Origin: Limnanthes douglasii subsp. nivea
Lineage: Eukaryota > Streptophyta > Magnoliopsida > Brassicales > Limnanthaceae
Reading direction: 5' to 3'
NCBI GenBank assembly: GCA_036936605.1
Contig: JAUPFV010000001.1
Coordinates: 113,220,771-113,284,770, forward strand
DNA length: 64,000 nt
The notes beneath the pieces were generated by a model. It did no database searches and was not told the origin of the DNA. It worked only from the letters and a program-made list of their open reading frames with translations. Positions 1-12,207 of the stretch are shown here, one piece after another. Position 1 is the first letter of the stretch; each line of letters starts with the position of its first letter. Position numbers and translations under genes: made by a program.

Positions 1-215
1 AAGTCTAATTTCCTATTAGGGAAGGTCGTGATATTATCCATCATTATAGGTAACATGATCTATGGTTTTATATCACGTGAAAATTCTTGTCCACCTAAAG
101 TTATTATTGACTCAACATATACTTTATGTGAAAATATTGAATATAAGGATGGTTCTCAAGAGATAAAATACTTTTAGGGTGGTTATATACCACTATCATT
201 TCAGATATTGCATCA
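1..215. other. unassigned AT-rich sequence before an LTR
   Basis: No open frame, RNA gene or terminal repeat was recognised. The stretch ends directly at the TGTTAGG start of the LTR-like sequence at 216. Confidence 0.4.
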
Positions 216-1074
216 TGTTAGGTGTAAGCTATAAGTAACTCGTCAACAGAGGTATTACCGAAGGACTACATAAGTGTTGGATTTACCATTACATGTATAG
301 GCAATAAATATTGAAACTCTTTGGTGCTTGAAACGCGACTTAGTTGCAGAGACATCTATTGATCCTAAGGGTTGAGACAAGGTGTAAATGATTGGTGATT
401 ATTAAATCGAAGGAAATATTTGTTGAATCGAAGTAAACTAATCAGAAGAACCACTATGATTCGAAGTGCATTGAATTATAGAAACACTAGGCCGAAGCTG
501 AATATTATGTTTATTATATATCATATGTTACTTGGGTCTTCCTATATTAATTAAGTATGAGATATTGCAGTCATTAATTAATATGCTTTACTCTTGGGGG
601 CTGATTAAGAATTTGGGTTTTCCCTAAACCTATAAATAGGAGAAGATATTGTTATATAATGTGTGATATGATTGTGACGTGATACAATTGTAATTATAAA
701 GAGAGAATAATGTGAGAATATACTCCACGAAATAACTCTAAGTCTTTTAAGAGATAAGTGAGGTGAGAGATAAACACTAAAGAGAGAATTTTGTAAAACA
801 TATTATATTTTGTTACAATGAGTGATTGAATATTTTGTGTTTCAGGAGTTTTCCTATAACATACTTATATATAAAAGAGTGTCTGTTTCCCGTGGATGTA
901 AGATTTTTTCACAATCTGAACCACGTTTTATACCATCTTGTGTGTATAGTTTTACTACGTTTTATTTTATTTTTTCCTTGTATTATACATAACAATTATA
1001 TCGTTATTTCGTAGGTTTAGTCGTATATTGGTTCTTACCGTGATCAATCGATCTACTAGTTTGAACCCCTAACA
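216..1074 (+). repeat. Copia-type LTR (5' LTR or solo LTR)
   Basis: The 859-bp block begins TGTTAGG and ends CCTAACA, a perfect 7-bp inverted terminal repeat typical of LTRs. A TATA-like CTATAAATAGG lies near 630. The first ~190 bp resemble the LTR that follows the Copia RNase H remnant at 40731: the TGTTAGGTG start, the TAACTCGTCAACA segment and the TGAAACTCTTT segment all recur. No tRNA-Met primer site follows at 1075, and the 5-bp flanks (CATCA, TAACC) do not match. The element was therefore rearranged after insertion. Confidence 0.65.
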
Positions 1075-1099
1075 TAACCGAACTAATAAAAGAAAAGTT

Positions 1100-2750
1100 T
1101 TCCAAAAGGCTATGAGATGCCTTAACTAATATTTCAGGCTCATCAGCAAAATCAAAGAATTACTACAACAAAACAAGGAAATAAGGTTTTATTATGAAAG
1201 AGTATCTAGGTAAAATGAAATTTATTTCTAGTAATTTGATTCTTTTGGGATGATCAGGTATTGTGGTGATTTGGTCTCACAAGTCCTTGTAGGACTAGAC
1301 TCAAGCTATATTTCTATAGTTGTGAATCTAGCTGTAAAGGACATCCTGAGTTGGCTTAATCTCAATACTTCTCTCGTACCCTTTGAAAGTAGGCTGGAGC
1401 ATCTGTTGAATCTAAGAAGTTCTATAACTAGCCCATATATTACATATACTAGTTTTACTCCTAATAAGAGTGAAAATAAGTCACAAAATAATCAAAACCT
1501 AAAAATCATAATGGTTACTATCATAAGGGTTAGGGCAGGATTTATAGAGGTATACATGATTATCATCAGAATAACTACAAAAGGAAAAACAATTATAGTT
1601 GCATGGGATGCAGATGAAGCAAATACTCACATAGTAGGCGTACCTACCCAATTTGTTGTGAGTTTAGGCATGCTTCACAAACTTGTCACTTCAGAGATGA
1701 TATTGAAGAAATGGTATCCATGTTTGGTGAACAACAAAAAGGAGAAACATATCATAATGCTTTTCTAGTTACTCAGAATCAAACAAATAATACTACATGG
1801 TATGCTGACTCAAGAGCTACACATCATGTTACTCACAATCCAAGTATGATGAACCTAAGAGATTATTTTGCATGTAAGATTTCCTTTAAAGCTGTTAATG
1901 GTCAAAGGTGCTTCATCAAACAAGTATGGAGTTCTAATCTACCTAACACGAAACAAAGAAATAACTCAGAAAAATATCTTACACATACAAACAACTACAA
2001 AACATTTATGTTTTATTTATCAGTTAACCTCACGAAACTCTGTGTATGTTGAATAATTTAAATATGTTTTTGTCGTGAATGATTTGGAAACATGCAAAGT
2101 ATGTTTTCCTAGAGTCTATAGTATAAAGTTGTCCTTTCACAAAGGTTTTTTTTATCTCAAATGAAGGTCTAGCACATGAGATTAAGCCATCCCTCTCAAC
2201 ATGTTTTATCTAAGATTATGAGTCATTATAATATTGATACTAATTCTAAATAAAAAATTCAATTATGTCATTTAAGTCAACTTGACAAGTCTTATATGTA
2301 CCCTTTTCTAGTCATCGTATCGCTACTAATATTTTGAATATAATCCAAACTGATCTTTGGGGTTCAGTTCATATTCAAACTAAAATATTTTTAAGTACTA
2401 GAATCTGTTTTTAGATAATTTCAGCATATTCACATGGATTTATTCTTTAAAACAGAAAAGTTATGCATTTAACATTTTTATTGAATTTTAAAAACTTGTT
2501 GAAACACAGTTTAAAACAAAAATTAAGTTTCTTTATACAGATGGTGGAGATGAGTTTAAGAAGTTTTTTCCATATATCAATCAATTAGGAATTCATGTCC
2601 TCATACCTTTGTCCAGAATGGTAGGGTTAGAGTAAAAGCACAAACATATAGTTGAAATTGGTCTGACATAGTTGGTTAAATCCCAACTGGCTTTTACCTG
2701 CTAGTATGAGGCTTTCTCTACTACTACATATATAATAAATAGATTCTTAT
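1100..2750 (+). pseudogene. Ty1/Copia gag-protease-integrase remnant
   Basis: Translations in shifting + frames give the C-terminal part of a Copia gag (segment DLVSQVLVGLDSSY near 1270-1320, then SRLEHLLNLR), an aspartic protease with WYADSRATHHVT near 1800-1835 (the usual Asp-Ser-Gly triad reads DSR, so the active site is altered), and an integrase core with TDLWGSVHIQT near 2350 and DGGDEFKKFF near 2540-2570. The gag N-terminus, RT and RNase H are missing. Many frameshifts and stops make it a dead polyprotein. It follows the LTR at 216-1074 and probably belongs to the same insertion. Confidence 0.8.
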
Positions 2751-3750
2751 GCTTAAATTAAATTCATAATATAATATAGAAAGAGACTAGTATAAAACAA
2801 CAATATTGGAGGTGTTAATGAGGCTTTACAATATAAATATAGGGCTTATTGTCACCATGTAAACTCACAAGAACAAATTATAAAGTGGATTCAAAACATG
2901 GCTTAATATAAGTATAATGCTTAATCGTAAACTCAGACCGCAAATAATTCAATCTCGTTTAGTAGCTCATTTAACTACATCAAAATTCACCACATGGTTC
3001 AGATTGTGGTAATTGAGTGAGATGTTGAAACTCATTTGTATTTTGATATTTTACTATACTAATGAAGATATTACTAGAAAATATTCATTACAAAAACTAA
3101 TTAGTAAGGTTCTATTCGAAAATCAATAGTTCATTTAGCAGTTTGCATACATAAAGACAAATAGCCTAATAAGGTTGAGAGTTTGCAATATTTCAGAACC
3201 AACAAGAGTTTATAAGTTTGATTCATATTATGATCTCCCATCATCTCTAGCTTTACTAAGTTCGCTACTTTTTTTAGTTTTATTCCTATTCTAATCTCAT
3301 TTTATCTATTTTGATATCCTCTTATCTCACGACCACTTTCAGGTTTGTCTATGAGAAGAAATAAAAGTGTATGGTAATATTCATAGTTTATTAATACTAA
3401 ACTTACACCGAGTCCTTCTGATAATATACATAATATTTACTACATTTTATATACAATGAAAAATAAAAATCTCTCTACAATGGCATAAACAAACAAGAAA
3501 TAACAATGACAATAAGATACAACACCACCATTATAATTCCAACACGCCATCTCAAAAATACATAATAAAAAATTGTTGGACTACACATGACAGTAAACCA
3601 ATTCAAAACATAAAACATTAAACCATAAACACATTAAAGCAATACTATTCTACAATCATCATCCAAAAAATTTACCCACAATCAACAACCAACAATAAAA
3701 TAGAATGTACCAAGCATAACAATTTAATTTCCTACTCTGCCTCTTCGAAC
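2751..3750. other. unassigned AT-rich sequence
   Basis: No supported gene. The stretch is AT-rich with short fragmentary frames and lies between the Copia remnant and the MULE. It may hold eroded ends of either, but no terminal inverted repeat or LTR boundary was found. Confidence 0.4.
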
Positions 3751-5151
3751 CTACCTAATATAAAAGGGACCATACTTAATCTTGTGAATTTTTGCTTGAC
3801 AATGTTAAAGTGTTGCTTCGAGGATCAGTTATAGGTTCAAATTCATTAATGAGTCTTGCTTAGAGGTTCAGTGTTTCAACTTCTGAATTATTGTTTAGAG
3901 TTGTTGGATTAACGCTTGGAGCTGTAGAATTGTTGCTTGAAGTTTTTGTATTAACGCTTAGAGCTGCTTCATTTTTTCTTGGACATATACAAAGATTATG
4001 ACCAACTCTGTTACAATTACCACATTTAGAGGTGATATGTTTCCTTGACAGTTTTATGTTACTTGTTGAAGCTGCCGATGATGGTTGGACACGTTCAATC
4101 TTTCCTTATCCTAGTTTGACGCATGCCTCATACTATTTTAGCCGGTAGAGTTGTGATAGATTCATAAGAGTTTGAAGGCCATAATATATACCCGTTAATG
4201 GGGTTGTAATATAAAAAAATTGACACATAATCAACGAGATCACACTCCTTTATAAATATAGCTGCAATAGCATGGCAACAAGGTATTCTAGACATCTGTC
4301 ATTTTCTATTTGCACAAATCCGCGTATCCATATCGACCATAAAATTGTTAGATCCCTCTCGAAGTTGGTATTTTGGGCCATTAGTTTCTTCAACATAACA
4401 GTTTCCAGTGATATTTATAATTTTATTGAGTTTTTTTTATCGTCAGACAAATTTTTTGATCCGACTTAGCAAGTTGATTTCTCTTTTTTATTATTCGCCA
4501 AATTATTTGCTCTTGAAGCCCTTCTAATAAACTGGTCACCTCTTTTGTTCTGTAATCAATGATTACAAAATTAAATATTTCAGCTAGATTACTCGTTTGC
4601 ATGGAACACAACATCATAATGTGGTATAGTCTACTATGAAAGAGATTTCTCTCGTAGCCAATCATGAAGCAGCTTGATTGCATCTCATCTTATTTTCATT
4701 ATGATATTTGAGTTTCTTGATCCCATGATGAACTAGAGCATGGCCATAACAGGTTGTGTTCTTGTTTACCGAGGAAACTCGTTTTGAGATTAGCATAACT
4801 ATGTCGGGCACAAAACTGTGTTATGAATTTGGGAACAAAGACCAGAATGTTGGAACAAAACCTTTTTGTTTGTCTGGCATCCAAGTGAAGCTCCCTTCAT
4901 TACGGATGTTAAGATCATCTCTGATAAGCTACAAAACAATTCCCAACTTGTTCTATTTTCAAATTCCACAATAGCCCAAGCCATAAGACACATTTGATCG
5001 TTACATCCACCGTAGTCGCAACTAGTAATTGTCCTTTAAATGGATCTTTTAAAAAACATCCATCTAAGATCAGTTGAACCCTTTCTTACAACATTCCAAA
5101 CACATACACCATTTCGAGCACAGACTCTTGACATTTGATAACAACCGTCGA

Positions 5152-7584
5152 TAGGGATGGAAATTTTTCCCAAACCCGCGGGTACCCGGCCGGAGCCGAC
5201 CCGATGGAATGAGTTATGAGTTTAAAAAAAAATTATGCGGATGGATCGTGGGTTTGAAAATTTACTACCCGCCGGGTTTGGGATGGGTTATGGGTTTAAG
5301 AAATTTCTCACGGGTAACCCGACCCATTAGGTAATACCCGACGGGTACCCGCTAAATTAATAATATTAATTTAATATTATATAAAAAAATTAATTATCTA
5401 ACATTATTTAACAAACTTTAAAATAAAATTATTGATATTAGTATTTGTATTATGTAATGCCAACAATAATTTATTATTTGTTAATATATATATATATATA
5501 TAATATTTTGAAAAATATTATTCTACATTTAAACATTTAATTTAATTTTTTAATTTAACTTTTTCAAATATTTTGTTTTTTATCTCTACAAAACTGAGAA
5601 TAATCAGTATATTTTGAAAAATATCATCCTAAATTTGTTAATTAAACAAAATATCATTATACATTTAAACAAAATATATGCTACTTATAATGATTATAGT
5701 ATATTTTGAAAAATATCATTCTAAATTTAAATATTGAATTTGATTTTTCAATATCTCTTTTGAAAATATTTTTTATTTTTTTTCAAATAATAATATTATT
5801 AATTAAATTAAAAAATATTTACTAACATATACCGAAACCATATATTAATTATTAAAAAAGATTTACTAACATATTTAAATTCTAAAAATTCCTTTATTTT
5901 TTGAGTTAATATCAAATTCTAAAAATTCTAAAAATATTTTTAATCAAATTTAAACAAAAATATTTACTAACATATACCAAAACTATATATAAATTATGAA
6001 TAAATAACAAAATATTTGTTTATTAACATACAGTATATTTTCAAAAATAAAATTTTTAAATATTAAATTTAAACTTTTAATTTGTGTTAGACTAAAGTTA
6101 TTTTATGAAGTGACAAAGCTATTTTATGGTCTAAGTTTCCTACGGGAAATTTATGTTTTCCTAAAGTATGGAAGATTAAAAAATCTTTATGTGAGTGGAA
6201 GAGATCTTCCAATGAGATTATTAAGTTGATGGCTATAGAAATGACGGAGAAGTTTGATAAGTACTGGGATGTTATCTATAAAATTGTGGGGGTTTTAGCA
6301 GTGTTAGATCCAAGGTATAAGTTGACATTGTTAGAGTTTTCATTTCCTATAGTTTACGGTGCAACTGCTTTTACTGAAATAAAATAATTTCGAAAGTGTT
6401 GTTATGATTTGCTTAATGAGTACGAAGTCAAATATAACAACCGTATGGATTTAGATGAAAGTTTCTTTGATGATAGTACTACTCTTTCGGATTATGATGC
6501 CTATGTGAATCAGAAAAAATAAAATAGGATAACACCGAGTAAATCTGAGTTAGACAATTATTTGGAAGAAGATGTCTTGCCTAATAAATCTGATTTTGAT
6601 ATACTCGCTTGGTGGAAATCGAATGGATTAAAATATTCGACTTTGCAAGCTATTACTAGAGATATATTAGCTATTCTGGTGTCTACTGTTGCATCTGAGT
6701 CTGCTTTTAGTACGAGCGATCGATTTGTGAGCCCTCATCGTAGAAGACTTCATCTGAAGACATTAGAGGCATCAATGTGCGCGCATAGTTGGTTATGAAC
6801 GCTCGAAATAAAAAATAACGGTATGTATTTTTATCAAATTATTTTTAAACTATAAAGTTATCAAAACTAAGAAAATTATTTGCTTATATTAGATGGTTCA
6901 ATTATGCATTCGGATGGTTATTCGACAATATTTGAAGATGTTTATGAAGAAGAATCGGTATGTTTATATTTACTCTTAAATATTTACCCCCGGCTTCTAT
7001 TAATGTATGTAACGTTTCTCAAATATAACATGTTCTTCTTTCTTGTTGTAGGAAATGTCGATCGAGCATCTTACGTAGTGCTTATATCTTCTTTTTTGGA
7101 TTTCAACAAGTTTGGAATTTTGAATATGCTTGTGGGGAATTTAATTATTTGGATATAATTTTTTTTACTATTGAAGTTATGGTGATTTTTTGTTTATGTA
7201 ATATTTTGGAACATGACAAGTTATTATGTATTATGAATTTTTATTATGTTTTAATTTATGATTTTTATAGTTATTTATGAAAACTTATAAATAATGAAGG
7301 TGAATGAGGTTGGAGTGTTTTTGTTATCAAATTATTTTAATGGTTAATTATCCAATGGGTATTTAACCCACGATAAATTACTACGCGCGGGTAGTTTTCC
7401 AAAAAAAAACTTTCATGGGTACCCGCGGATAGGCACCTGAACCCGCCGGGTTTGGGTCTGGGAAAAAAATTATTATTACCCGACGGGTACAGGTACGGGT
7501 TAGGGTATGGGTTTGGAAAAACATAGACGGGATGAGTTACAGTTTAGCTATACCCGCACCCATCCCGACCCATTGCCATCCCTA
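5152..7584 (+). mobile_element. hAT DNA transposon, 2.43 kb, with TIRs and 8-bp TSD
   Basis: The left end reads TAGGGATGGAAAT and the right end, reverse-complemented, reads TAGGGATGGCAAT, a clear terminal inverted repeat. Both sides are flanked by the exact 8-bp duplication ACCGTCGA (5144-5151 and 7585-7592), the TSD length expected for hAT elements. Subterminal regions are GC-rich with repeated ACCCGACGGGTAC-like palindromes on both sides, common in hAT elements as transposase-binding clusters (inference). The interior is AT-rich apart from a transposase remnant. The insertion interrupts the MULE gene just after its DNA-binding region, so it is younger than the MULE. Confidence 0.92.
6100..7076 (+). 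pseudogene. hAT transposase C-terminal remnant
   Basis: The frames from 6100 encode the C-terminal third of a plant hAT transposase: GVLAVLDPRYKL near 6290, then FDILAWWK, ILAILVSTVASESAFS and LKTLEASMCAHSWL (6590-6795), the conserved hAT dimerisation domain. Stop codons occur in frame (for example near 6385 and 6520). The N-terminal BED finger and catalytic core are absent, so the element is non-autonomous. Two intron-like intervals with plant splice signals follow: GTATGT...TTAG at about 6821-6892 and GTATGT...GTAG at 6958-7051. They suggest the ancestral gene ended in small 3' exons. Confidence 0.82.
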
Positions 7585-8990
7585 ACCGTCGATCATGGAT
7601 TGCTTCTTGTAATCTCATAGATGTATGGTCGTAGATTTTTATATTGGATTACATCATCTCCCACAATCAGGTTAAAAGCCCGAGCTCTTTCCTTATAAGC
7701 TTTACATCTACCAATTTTGACCGGCAAATCTTTGTTTACATTCACAACTAAGTTCTGAATCGACCAATCAAGGGATACTTGCCACCTATTAAGGTTGTTT
7801 TTTGCAAGCCAATGACTAGTAATATTTTTATTCTGATTGGTCATCATGTATTAGTGTTCATCCACAAAAGTTTTGATATTTCACACATGTTCGAATCCTT
7901 TGTTACTTGCGTAAATAGACTACTTGTAATTGCTCTAAGGACATATGAACGAATATCGGTGTTTGACATTCTTATGATATTGCGTCTCTGTTTTATGTCA
8001 TATTATCTAACATTTTATTTAAATTTCTGCGAATTAGTAAACTCAACTCCTACATCAACTAACTGAACCTTAGTTCTATTTAAGATTTGAAACTTTTCAA
8101 TTTTTTTCCTTTTTTCATTTTCTTACAATTATTTATGAAGTCTTAAGGACTTGTTAGATTATCACTATTGACGTACTCTTCTTGAGAACTGATATCACTC
8201 TTTATATTGATGCTCGTATTCGATCCATCTATATCACTCTCATTAACGCCATATGATTTTAGACCATAAGTATTGTCTTGACTTACAGTATTATTATGAT
8301 CGCCATTAGCTGCTTGAGGTTGTTCTGTCTGATCTACTTGAGTTTGTTTCATCTGAGTTGTTTTAGGTCGTGTCGTAACATCAAAGTACGACATGTCAAT
8401 ATTGGTAAAAATATACTCGTCGATTCATTTAACAATTGATTCAATCTCTACATTTGGGTCCAATTGTACACCTTCAATAGCATTTGTGTCAACTTCAACA
8501 CCATCAGTAACATCATCTTGGACATCATCAGTATCATCTGCCTCTACAACATCTTCAACATTAACTTGTACGCCATTACAATTTATACACAATATTAATC
8601 ACTAACTTGTAGACCATCCTTATCACCCTCTATGATGTCTTTAACACCATCAATAAGATAAGCTTGCACACCATAATTAACATTAACTTATACACCATCA
8701 CCATCTAGACTGTCACGTACATCAACATTAACATCAACCGGTACACCACTATTGGCATCAACATGTACACCATCCCCATTACCATCTACACTCTTATATA
8801 TTTTATTAACGTCAACATTTAAATCATCAGTAACATCAACTACACCATTTCCACTCTCTACATTTTGACCATCATGACCATAAAATCACTAACATACTCA
8901 GGTACACTAATGTTGTTACTTCCTTCAATGTCGACAGTAGGAATTTTACTTTTGTTTCTCATTTAGTAGAGGAGACCACTTCAAAGGATG

Positions 8991-9474
8991 GAGTTACTTT
9001 TGAATATATGTTGACTAATCTATATCACTACCAAGCTTTGTGGTGACCTCACAGCAGTCCGTATTTGTCTCAATTAGACTAATAGAATTGCTTGAACCAA
9101 GCAGTGAATAAGCAAAAACAAAATGACCTCCTCTAACAGCTGCTTTTGCAAGGTCGTGCATGGTATGCAGTTCGAAGATAGAAAACTTATCGGGATTTAT
9201 GAAATCAATGATCGTGGAAGTAAAATCATTAAGATAGGGAAGAAGAATTGTGGTTTTTAGGGTTCTCGAATTAAGGATTTGGTGGTTCGAATTTAGGATT
9301 TTTGAATTAGGAAGTGGTTAAGATTTCTGATTTGGATATTAGATCTGATTTGGATATGGATATTGACTCTGATTTAAATAAGTAAGTTGGGTCTAACTTA
9401 GATATATTAGTTGGGTCTAAATAAGTTAGCATTGAGTTTTATTTTTTAATCCGGTTTAATCAAATAAATTAGTA
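8991..9474. other. unassigned region upstream of the MULE gene
   Basis: AT-rich with short repeats (GATTTGGATAT-like and AGTTGGGTCTAA-like motifs at 9320-9420). It could hold the eroded MULE 5' region, but no terminal inverted repeat was identified. Confidence 0.35.
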
Positions 9475-9879
9475 CTCCCTCCGTACCATTATAATAGACG
9501 TTTAAGAATTTTACACGAGTATTAATAAAAGCAATGATAGTTTTGGTTTTTTGTAGAAAGCTAAAAAACAACCATTTTTATTGGTTTAAAGGAGTGTATA
9601 ATTTATCTTTCTTCTTAAACACATGACATAAAGAAAATTGATTGGCTAATAGAATAAGTTAATTAGTTGACTATAGTTAATGCTTTCTTGATGTTAACTG
9701 GGCAGTCCAAAAAATATTATTGTGCATATTTTTTGGAGACCAATAATAACACAAAAAATATTGATGTTTGGGCTGCCACATATCAAGCTTTTCATTACTC
9801 ACATGAGAACTAAAAATAAAAAATTCTAAAACAAATGAACCGGTTGGAAACAAAAGTAAAGAAAATGGAACGGAGGGAG
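9475..9879. mobile_element. Stowaway-like MITE, 405 bp
   Basis: The left end CTCCCTCCGTACC and right end GGAACGGAGGGAG form near-perfect terminal inverted repeats, flanked on both sides by a TA dinucleotide (9473-9474 and 9880-9881). CTCCCTCCGT with a TA target duplication is the classic signature of plant Stowaway elements mobilised by Tc1/mariner transposases. There is no coding capacity. Its right half recurs, without the right terminus, immediately downstream. Confidence 0.9.
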
Positions 9880-9924
9880 TAAATAGTTAAAAGGTAAAAC
9901 TAGAGTAAGTGATAAAATCTAAGT

Positions 9925-10252
9925 ACATGTTAACTCGGCAGTCCAAAAAAATATTATTATGCATATTTTTTGGAGACCAATAATAACACAAAAAATGTTG
10001 ATGTTTAGGCTGCCACATATCAAGGTTTTCATTAATCGCATGTGTGGGAACTAAAAATAAAAAATTCTAAAACAAATGAACCGGTTGGAAACAAAAGTAA
10101 AGAAAACACTAATTTAATACACACGTGAAATGATGAAAAAGGTTTTCATTAACCGCATGTGTGGGAACTAAAAATAAAAAATTCTAAAACAAATGAACCG
10201 GTTGGAAACAAAAGTAAAGAAAACACTAATTTAATACACACGTGAAATGATT
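9925..10252 (+). repeat. partial MITE copy plus ~116-bp tandem duplication
   Basis: From ~9927 the sequence repeats the right half of the MITE (from the GCAGTCCAAAAA segment to GGTTGGAAACAAAAG) but continues into a different end (AAGAAAACACTAATTT) instead of the terminal repeat. The last part, about 10023-10136, is then repeated almost exactly at about 10140-10252. One MITE half is thus present three times in under 800 bp, through local duplication rather than transposition. Confidence 0.8.
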
Positions 10253-10264
10253 TAAAAAATTGTT

Positions 10265-10336
10265 TGTGGCTGCTGGGATTCGAGCCCAGGTCTCCACGGC
10301 CACAACGTGGAATTCTTACCACTAAACTACAGCCAC
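10265..10336 (-). tRNA. tRNA-His(GTG): tRNA-His(GTG), copy A
   Basis: On the - strand a complete 72-nt tRNA reads from 10336 to 10265. The acceptor stem GTGGCTG pairs with CAGCCAC and is followed by discriminator A. The D-arm/A box is TAGTTTAGTGG. The anticodon loop reads TTGTGGC with anticodon GTG (His). The T-arm/B box is GGCTCGAATCC. As in eukaryotic nuclear tRNA-His genes, the extra G at -1 is not encoded. No intron is present. A T-run on the - strand (about 10250-10255) can serve as the Pol III terminator. It looks functional and is identical to copy B. Confidence 0.95.
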
Positions 10337-11600
10337 TTTTATATTAACTTTTAATATAAATAGTTCATAACTTTCGTATAAAAAAAATGAGTGAAGTAGA
10401 TTCTAAGCAATTGGTTAACATAGAGCTACGATCAGTTGACAGTATGATGCAGTTTACACCATTGCCCAAAATTATCAGATACTTCTCTGTTATGAAGAGA
10501 CGAAAACATGTTAGATCATAAGTATGTGTTGAATGACTTCTAGTCTATTTAACTATCGTCTTTCTGGTTTTTGGTTAACCCAACTCTCTCATTAGACAAT
10601 AATGATATCCATGACATATTGCATTCTTCCTGCTGGCATTTCTCTAGTGTATCATTGTTCATAAAATGTTTCTATATCATCTACTAGTTATATAAATTTA
10701 CAAGCATCTTCTTGTTGAAATAGAGTAACCCAAATCTTGACGACCAACATGGACTTTAGCTGAGATGAAATACATATTTTTGATGTAAACAACAAACCAC
10801 ATACTAAGACAAATTCTTTTGAGAATATTGTCAAATGCCACAAATACGTAACATAAACTCTTCAGAGGACGGTCAAATACCTGCCAATATGGATACCAAA
10901 CGTTCGAACAGTTCCGCTTCCAGCAATGATTTCTGTTTTAGTTAAAACAACTGACATGACAGTAACTGAAAATGTGTCCCTGATCTGATCATCAAGCAAA
11001 AACTTATTTGAACATGTGAAAACTACACCAGAATGCTCTCATGGGAAACTGTCAAAGAAAAAAGCTTACTTGGATAGGCTCAGTGCTATATGAGATCTGC
11101 AGTCCCAAACACGCAGTAATTGATACATAACCATAGATGCACATTCATTATACTTCACTGCATAAGGAGATCTGTAGAAAAGAAAAGTTAGACAAAGAAA
11201 CAACAGTCTGCAAAGAAGTCAGTAATACTAAGTCGCAATCAAAGTCCATTGTCTTGGGGTTGAATTCTAACTGAGTAGACCTGAAACAAACATCTAGTTA
11301 TTTGAGCTCGGTTTGCGCTCAAGATTGATTTATAAGCTTTTACCCAGCACTCGAGATTGATGTATAAGCCTTTACGCCAGGCTCAGATAATTTGTTTTAC
11401 TAATATACTAAATAAATCTTTGAAATTATCATATTTTAAAAATATTTGAACCAAATCTGAGCCAAACTCAGACACGTTCGAGCTGCACGCGAATAGAAGT
11501 CCCACCACGGAATTCTTCGAATATGTGCAGTATCAAGTTGCTTATGATCTTGCATTAGTAATCAGCTTACTGCCATGAAAGTAATTCCGAGAGATGTGTT
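10265..11600. repeat. segmental duplication block A (tRNA-His plus WDR83 exons)
   Basis: The block is homologous to 34820-35960, in the same orientation and order: tRNA-His, an AT-rich spacer, the AACCCAACTCTCTC segment, then broken WDR83-like exons, ending around GCCATGAAAGTAATTCC. Copy A carries roughly 190 bp more spacer next to the tRNA. The tRNAs are identical while the flanking DNA has diverged clearly, which points to selection or recent conversion on the tRNA. Confidence 0.85.
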
Positions 11601-12207
11601 AAGAACATAACATAACCTCTACATAGTCGCAGCCGAACTTCCTTATCACATGTTCGGTTGCTACAGCTCAGTAAAAGACTTGTCTATCACCACAGCCCGA
11701 CCAAAGTTTCGAGTGATCCCTACGATTCATTAACAATGAATTTATTCTCGTCGCAATATAACACTGAGAGGTTATTCCACTTCAGACAACCAGCCAAAAT
11801 GAGAAGAAATCACGCAAACACGTTAAATTCATAGAGAAAGTTGAGCAATTATTAAAGTTTGTATCGATTTATTAACCCCAGATCTCGATCATATTACAAC
11901 GCAATTATCCAGCGATACAGAGAATTGATATGCCTAGCAAATATCAAGAAAAATCGCATACGGCATACCAAAGTCGATAGAGATAAAGACAGGTGTGATA
12001 GGAAGTAGAAGTACGAAGTGACATGGACGTGGCAGATTTCGTCGCCGTGAGATCTGTAGGTCTTTATGTGGATACCGCAGTGGGGGTTCCATACGCCGAT
12101 ACGCGTATAGCGCTATCGTTGCCGCAGTTCGGGCGATAATTTCCGTCGGATTTGAACGTAGCGGCAAACACAGCCCCCTCAGGCCGGACATTCGCCTCCT
12201 TCGTCAT
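10888..12207 (-). pseudogene. WDR83: WDR83/MORG1-like WD40 repeat protein, pseudogene copy A
   Basis: The - strand encodes broken exons of a WD40 protein matching plant WDR83-like proteins from memory of the family. Exon 1 (12207 to ~12014) gives TKEANVRPEGAVFAATF, SDGNYRPNCGND, then after a frameshift HIKTYRSHGDEICHVHVTS. A middle exon (~11175-11070) gives AVKYNECASMVM and LLRVWDCRSH, bounded by TTCTACAG and GTAAGC splice sites, but has lost about five codons and shifted frame. A third exon (~10992-10888) gives VMSVVLTKTEIIAGSGTVRTFG. Frame-disrupting indels and missing C-terminal repeats show it cannot make a full propeller. Functional WDR83 is a scaffold and spliceosome-associated protein. 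Confidence 0.8.

Larger units (their letters stand above)
3780..8990 (-). pseudogene. MuDR-type Mutator-like (MULE) transposase, split by an hAT insertion
   Basis: Read on the - strand from ~8990 downwards. First comes an acidic, repetitive Asp/Val-rich N-terminal stretch (8500-8900). Then comes a MuDR-type DNA-binding region with TSHWLAKNNLNRW and VKIGRCKAYKERARAF (7600-7850). After the hAT insertion (5152-7584) the transposase core resumes with LDGCFLKDPFKGQLL near 5060, where the Asp is the expected first catalytic acid of the MULE DDE domain, followed by MAWAIVEFEN. A SWIM zinc finger (IPCCHAIAA near 4260) and a zinc knuckle (CGNCNRVGHNLCIC near 4000) follow. Domain order matches MuDR-family proteins. 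Multiple stops and frameshifts make it inactive. Terminal inverted repeats and TSDs were not located. Confidence 0.85.

Noticed and set aside
8393..8605. Ser/Thr-rich 70-aa protein on the + strand
   Set aside because: It is the shadow of the repetitive acidic region of the MULE gene on the opposite strand.
10265..10336. Organelle-derived tRNA-His
   Set aside because: The sequence matches the nuclear-type plant tRNA-His (GTGGCTGTAG start) and differs from chloroplast trnH-GUG, which starts GGCGGATGTAG.
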